A DNA stretch of 64,000 bases from Amycolatopsis endophytica. Its GTDB lineage: Bacteria > Actinomycetota > Actinomycetes > Mycobacteriales > Pseudonocardiaceae. Every line of letters starts with the position of its first letter. The first letter of the stretch is position 1. The stretch is taken from assembly GCF_013410405.1 (NCBI RefSeq), contig NZ_JACCFK010000001.1:3534001-3598000 (forward strand). The letters run 5' to 3'. Under the pieces are notes generated by a model that saw only the letters and a list, made by a program, of their open reading frames with translations, ran no database searches and was not told the DNA's origin. The position numbers and the translations under genes are program-made. Positions 62,871-64,000 of the stretch are shown in pieces.

Positions 62871-64000
62871 AGCGGCGCCCCTTCCCGGATCGCGGCCTTC
62901 TCGATGACGTCGGCGGCCTCCACCGCACCACCGCAGGCCCGCACGGTCTCCCTCATGGCCTGGACGTTCGCCTCGATGCCGGGATCGGACGACACCGCCA
63001 GCACCGCGTTGTGCAGCGTCTGGGCGGTCACCTCCGCGCGGTCGAGCGTGACGCCCAGCCCCAGTTCGGTGAGCCGCGCCGCGTTGAGCCGCTGCTCGGC
63101 CATCTGCGGGACCGCGACCATCGGCACGCCGTGGTACAGCGACTCCAGCAGGCTGCCCATCCCGGCGTGCGTGACGAACGCCGACGCCGACGCGAGCACG
63201 TCGAGCTGCGGCACCATGGGGGCGACCTCGACGCCGTCCGGAACCGGCCCGAGCGCGGCCGGGTCGACGTGCCGTCCGATCGCCAGCACCGTGTGCCAGC
63301 CCAGGCCCGCGGTCATGTCCAGGCAGGCGCGGAAGAAGTCCGGCTGGTCGGTGAAGCACGAGCCGAGCGAGATCAGCAGCACCGGTTTGCCCGACGGCGG
63401 CCGCCACGTGCCCTGGAACGCCCGGTCGCCCAGTGCGGGACCGGCGAACGTGTGTTCCGCGCCGAGCAGCTCCGGGGACATCTGGAACGCCCGCGGCACG
63501 AACACGACCTTCGGATCGGTCGTCCCCTGGAAGTCCTCGACCGTGCAGCCAAGGCCGTTGGCGTCGAGGAACCGCTGGAACCGCTGGTACACCGGCAGTT
63601 CCGCCACCGTCTCCACGCCGAACGCGACACGTTCCCAGCCGGGGAACAAGGCGTGTGTCGGGGACAGCTGCACCATCGGCAGGCCGAGCTTGCGGGCCAG
63701 GATCTTTCCGGCGAAGGCGACGAAATCGTAGGCCACGACGTCCGGTGGGTCATCGGCGAACGCGGCTTCCAGCACCGGGAGGGCGGCCTCGGCGTCCCGG
63801 TGGTACATCTCCACACCCGCCATCAGGTCCTCCGGCGGCGGTCCGGCGTCGCGAACTCCGGGCAGCACAACGGGTTCCGCCCCGGCCGCGCGCACCTGCG
63901 GTGCGAAATCCTCGCCCACCGCGTAGCTGACGCGACAGCCGCGGGACACCAGCTCGGTCACCACGGCGAGCGTGGGGTTGACGTGCCCGTGGTCCGGGGC
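62867..64000 (-). CDS. Macrolide-type glycosyltransferase, N-terminus beyond the window
   Basis: At least 377 residues; the frame stays open to the window end (APDHGHVNPTLAVVTEL, matching the family's GHxNP near the N-terminus). It is a GT-B enzyme of the MGT/OleD class. The nucleotide-sugar binding motif is THAGMGSLLESLYHGVPMVAVPQMAEQRLNA, where the usual DQ becomes EQ. VLLISLGSCFTDQPDFF is the inter-domain strand. Relatives inactivate macrolides by glucosylation or glycosylate natural products. The acceptor is unknown. It is coupled to the hydrolase by a GTGA overlap. Confidence 0.9.
   Translation of the reverse strand, partial: APDHGHVNPTLAVVTELVSRGCRVSYAVGEDFAPQVRAAGAEPVVLPGVRDAGPPPEDLMAGVEMYHRDAEAALPVLEAAFADDPPDVVAYDFVAFAGKILARKLGLPMVQLSPTHALFPGWERVAFGVETVAELPVYQRFQRFLDANGLGCTVEDFQGTTDPKVVFVPRAFQMSPELLGAEHTFAGPALGDRAFQGTWRPPSGKPVLLISLGSCFTDQPDFFRACLDMTAGLGWHTVLAIGRHVDPAALGPVPDGVEVAPMVPQLDVLASASAFVTHAGMGSLLESLYHGVPMVAVPQMAEQRLNAARLTELGLGVTLDRAEVTAQTLHNAVLAVSSDPGIEANVQAMRETVRACGGAVEAADVIEKAAIREGAPL

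Noticed and set aside
62867..64000. Biosynthetic gene cluster edge
   Set aside because: A single glycosyltransferase and hydrolase at the window end are not enough; no polyketide, peptide or sugar-biosynthesis genes are visible.

Overview
The window is GC-rich throughout, uses GTG starts as freely as ATG (plus a few TTG), and carries many actinobacterial hallmark genes: DUF3052 and DUF3145 proteins, AhpE, a single-chain AceE, a PucR-type FasR, an Lsr2-like protein, Ku with a stand-alone ATP-dependent ligase, and F420/FMN luciferase-like enzymes. Together these point to a soil actinomycete. The family Pseudonocardiaceae, and Amycolatopsis in particular, is my best guess; that assignment is an inference from gene content and style, not from an alignment.

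Layout. (1) 1-3.7 kb: the tail of an NAD kinase, then a gene graveyard. It holds an IS5-type transposase scrap, a doubly damaged short-chain dehydrogenase, LysR and F420-reductase remnants fused tail to tail, and a hydrolase with its middle missing. Two intact genes sit among them, an SRPBCC protein and a TetR regulator that still has twin perfect operators in front of the dead dehydrogenase. (2) 3.9-11.3 kb: DNA ligase, luciferase-like oxidoreductase, prolyl aminopeptidase with a divergent MarR, a hypothetical protein, a methyltransferase, RtcB and a YbjN-like partner. (3) 11.3-21.6 kb: a phenylacetate catabolic island. One arm is paaI-paaK-tetR-MFS; the other is paaZABCDE, divergent from an enoyl-CoA hydratase/isomerase. 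Two matching palindromes sit at the two control points and I read them as sites for the TetR (PaaR-like) repressor encoded in the island. (4) 21.5-35.6 kb: transporters, S4 and DUF1992 proteins, TesB, YnfA, pyruvate oxidase with a GntR regulator, a LuxR/ATPase regulator, Ku, and an IclR-controlled MFS plus hydroxyacid dehydrogenase pair. (5) 35.8-47.6 kb: proS, a HAD phosphatase, a membrane protein with an operator inside its promoter, YjbQ, two luciferase-family monooxygenases, an Lsr2-histone-tail chimera, a flavin disulfide reductase, and DUF3145. (6) 47.6-60.1 kb: the type II fatty acid synthase operon fabD-fabH-acpP-fabF with fasR, then pnuC, a lactate permease and a repeat-dense intergenic block, then aceE, DUF3052, ahpE and tRNA-Val. 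In Mycobacterium tuberculosis ahpE, DUF3052, aceE, a PucR-type regulator, fabD and the acyl carrier protein lie together, so pnuC-lctP and the repeats look like an insertion into an ancient neighbourhood. (7) 60.4-64 kb: methyltransferase, ADP-ribosylglycohydrolase, alpha/beta hydrolase and a macrolide-type glycosyltransferase that runs off the end.

How the genes work together. Phenylacetyl-CoA is made by PaaK, epoxidised by PaaABC(D)E, isomerised by the PaaG-like hydratase, and ring-opened and oxidised by PaaZ; PaaI rescues CoA. The beta-oxidation genes that finish the pathway (paaF, paaH, paaJ) are not in the window. Pyruvate is served by AceE, PoxB and the lactate permease, and acetyl-CoA then feeds the fab operon. 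Ku and the separate ligase are the likely core of non-homologous end joining.

The most unusual items are the Lsr2/H1-like chimera at 42381-43244, several families of palindromic or 21-bp-period intergenic repeats (near 0.25, 24.9, 35.65 and 55.3-55.6 kb), and the operator that has outlived its decayed target gene at 1.8 kb.
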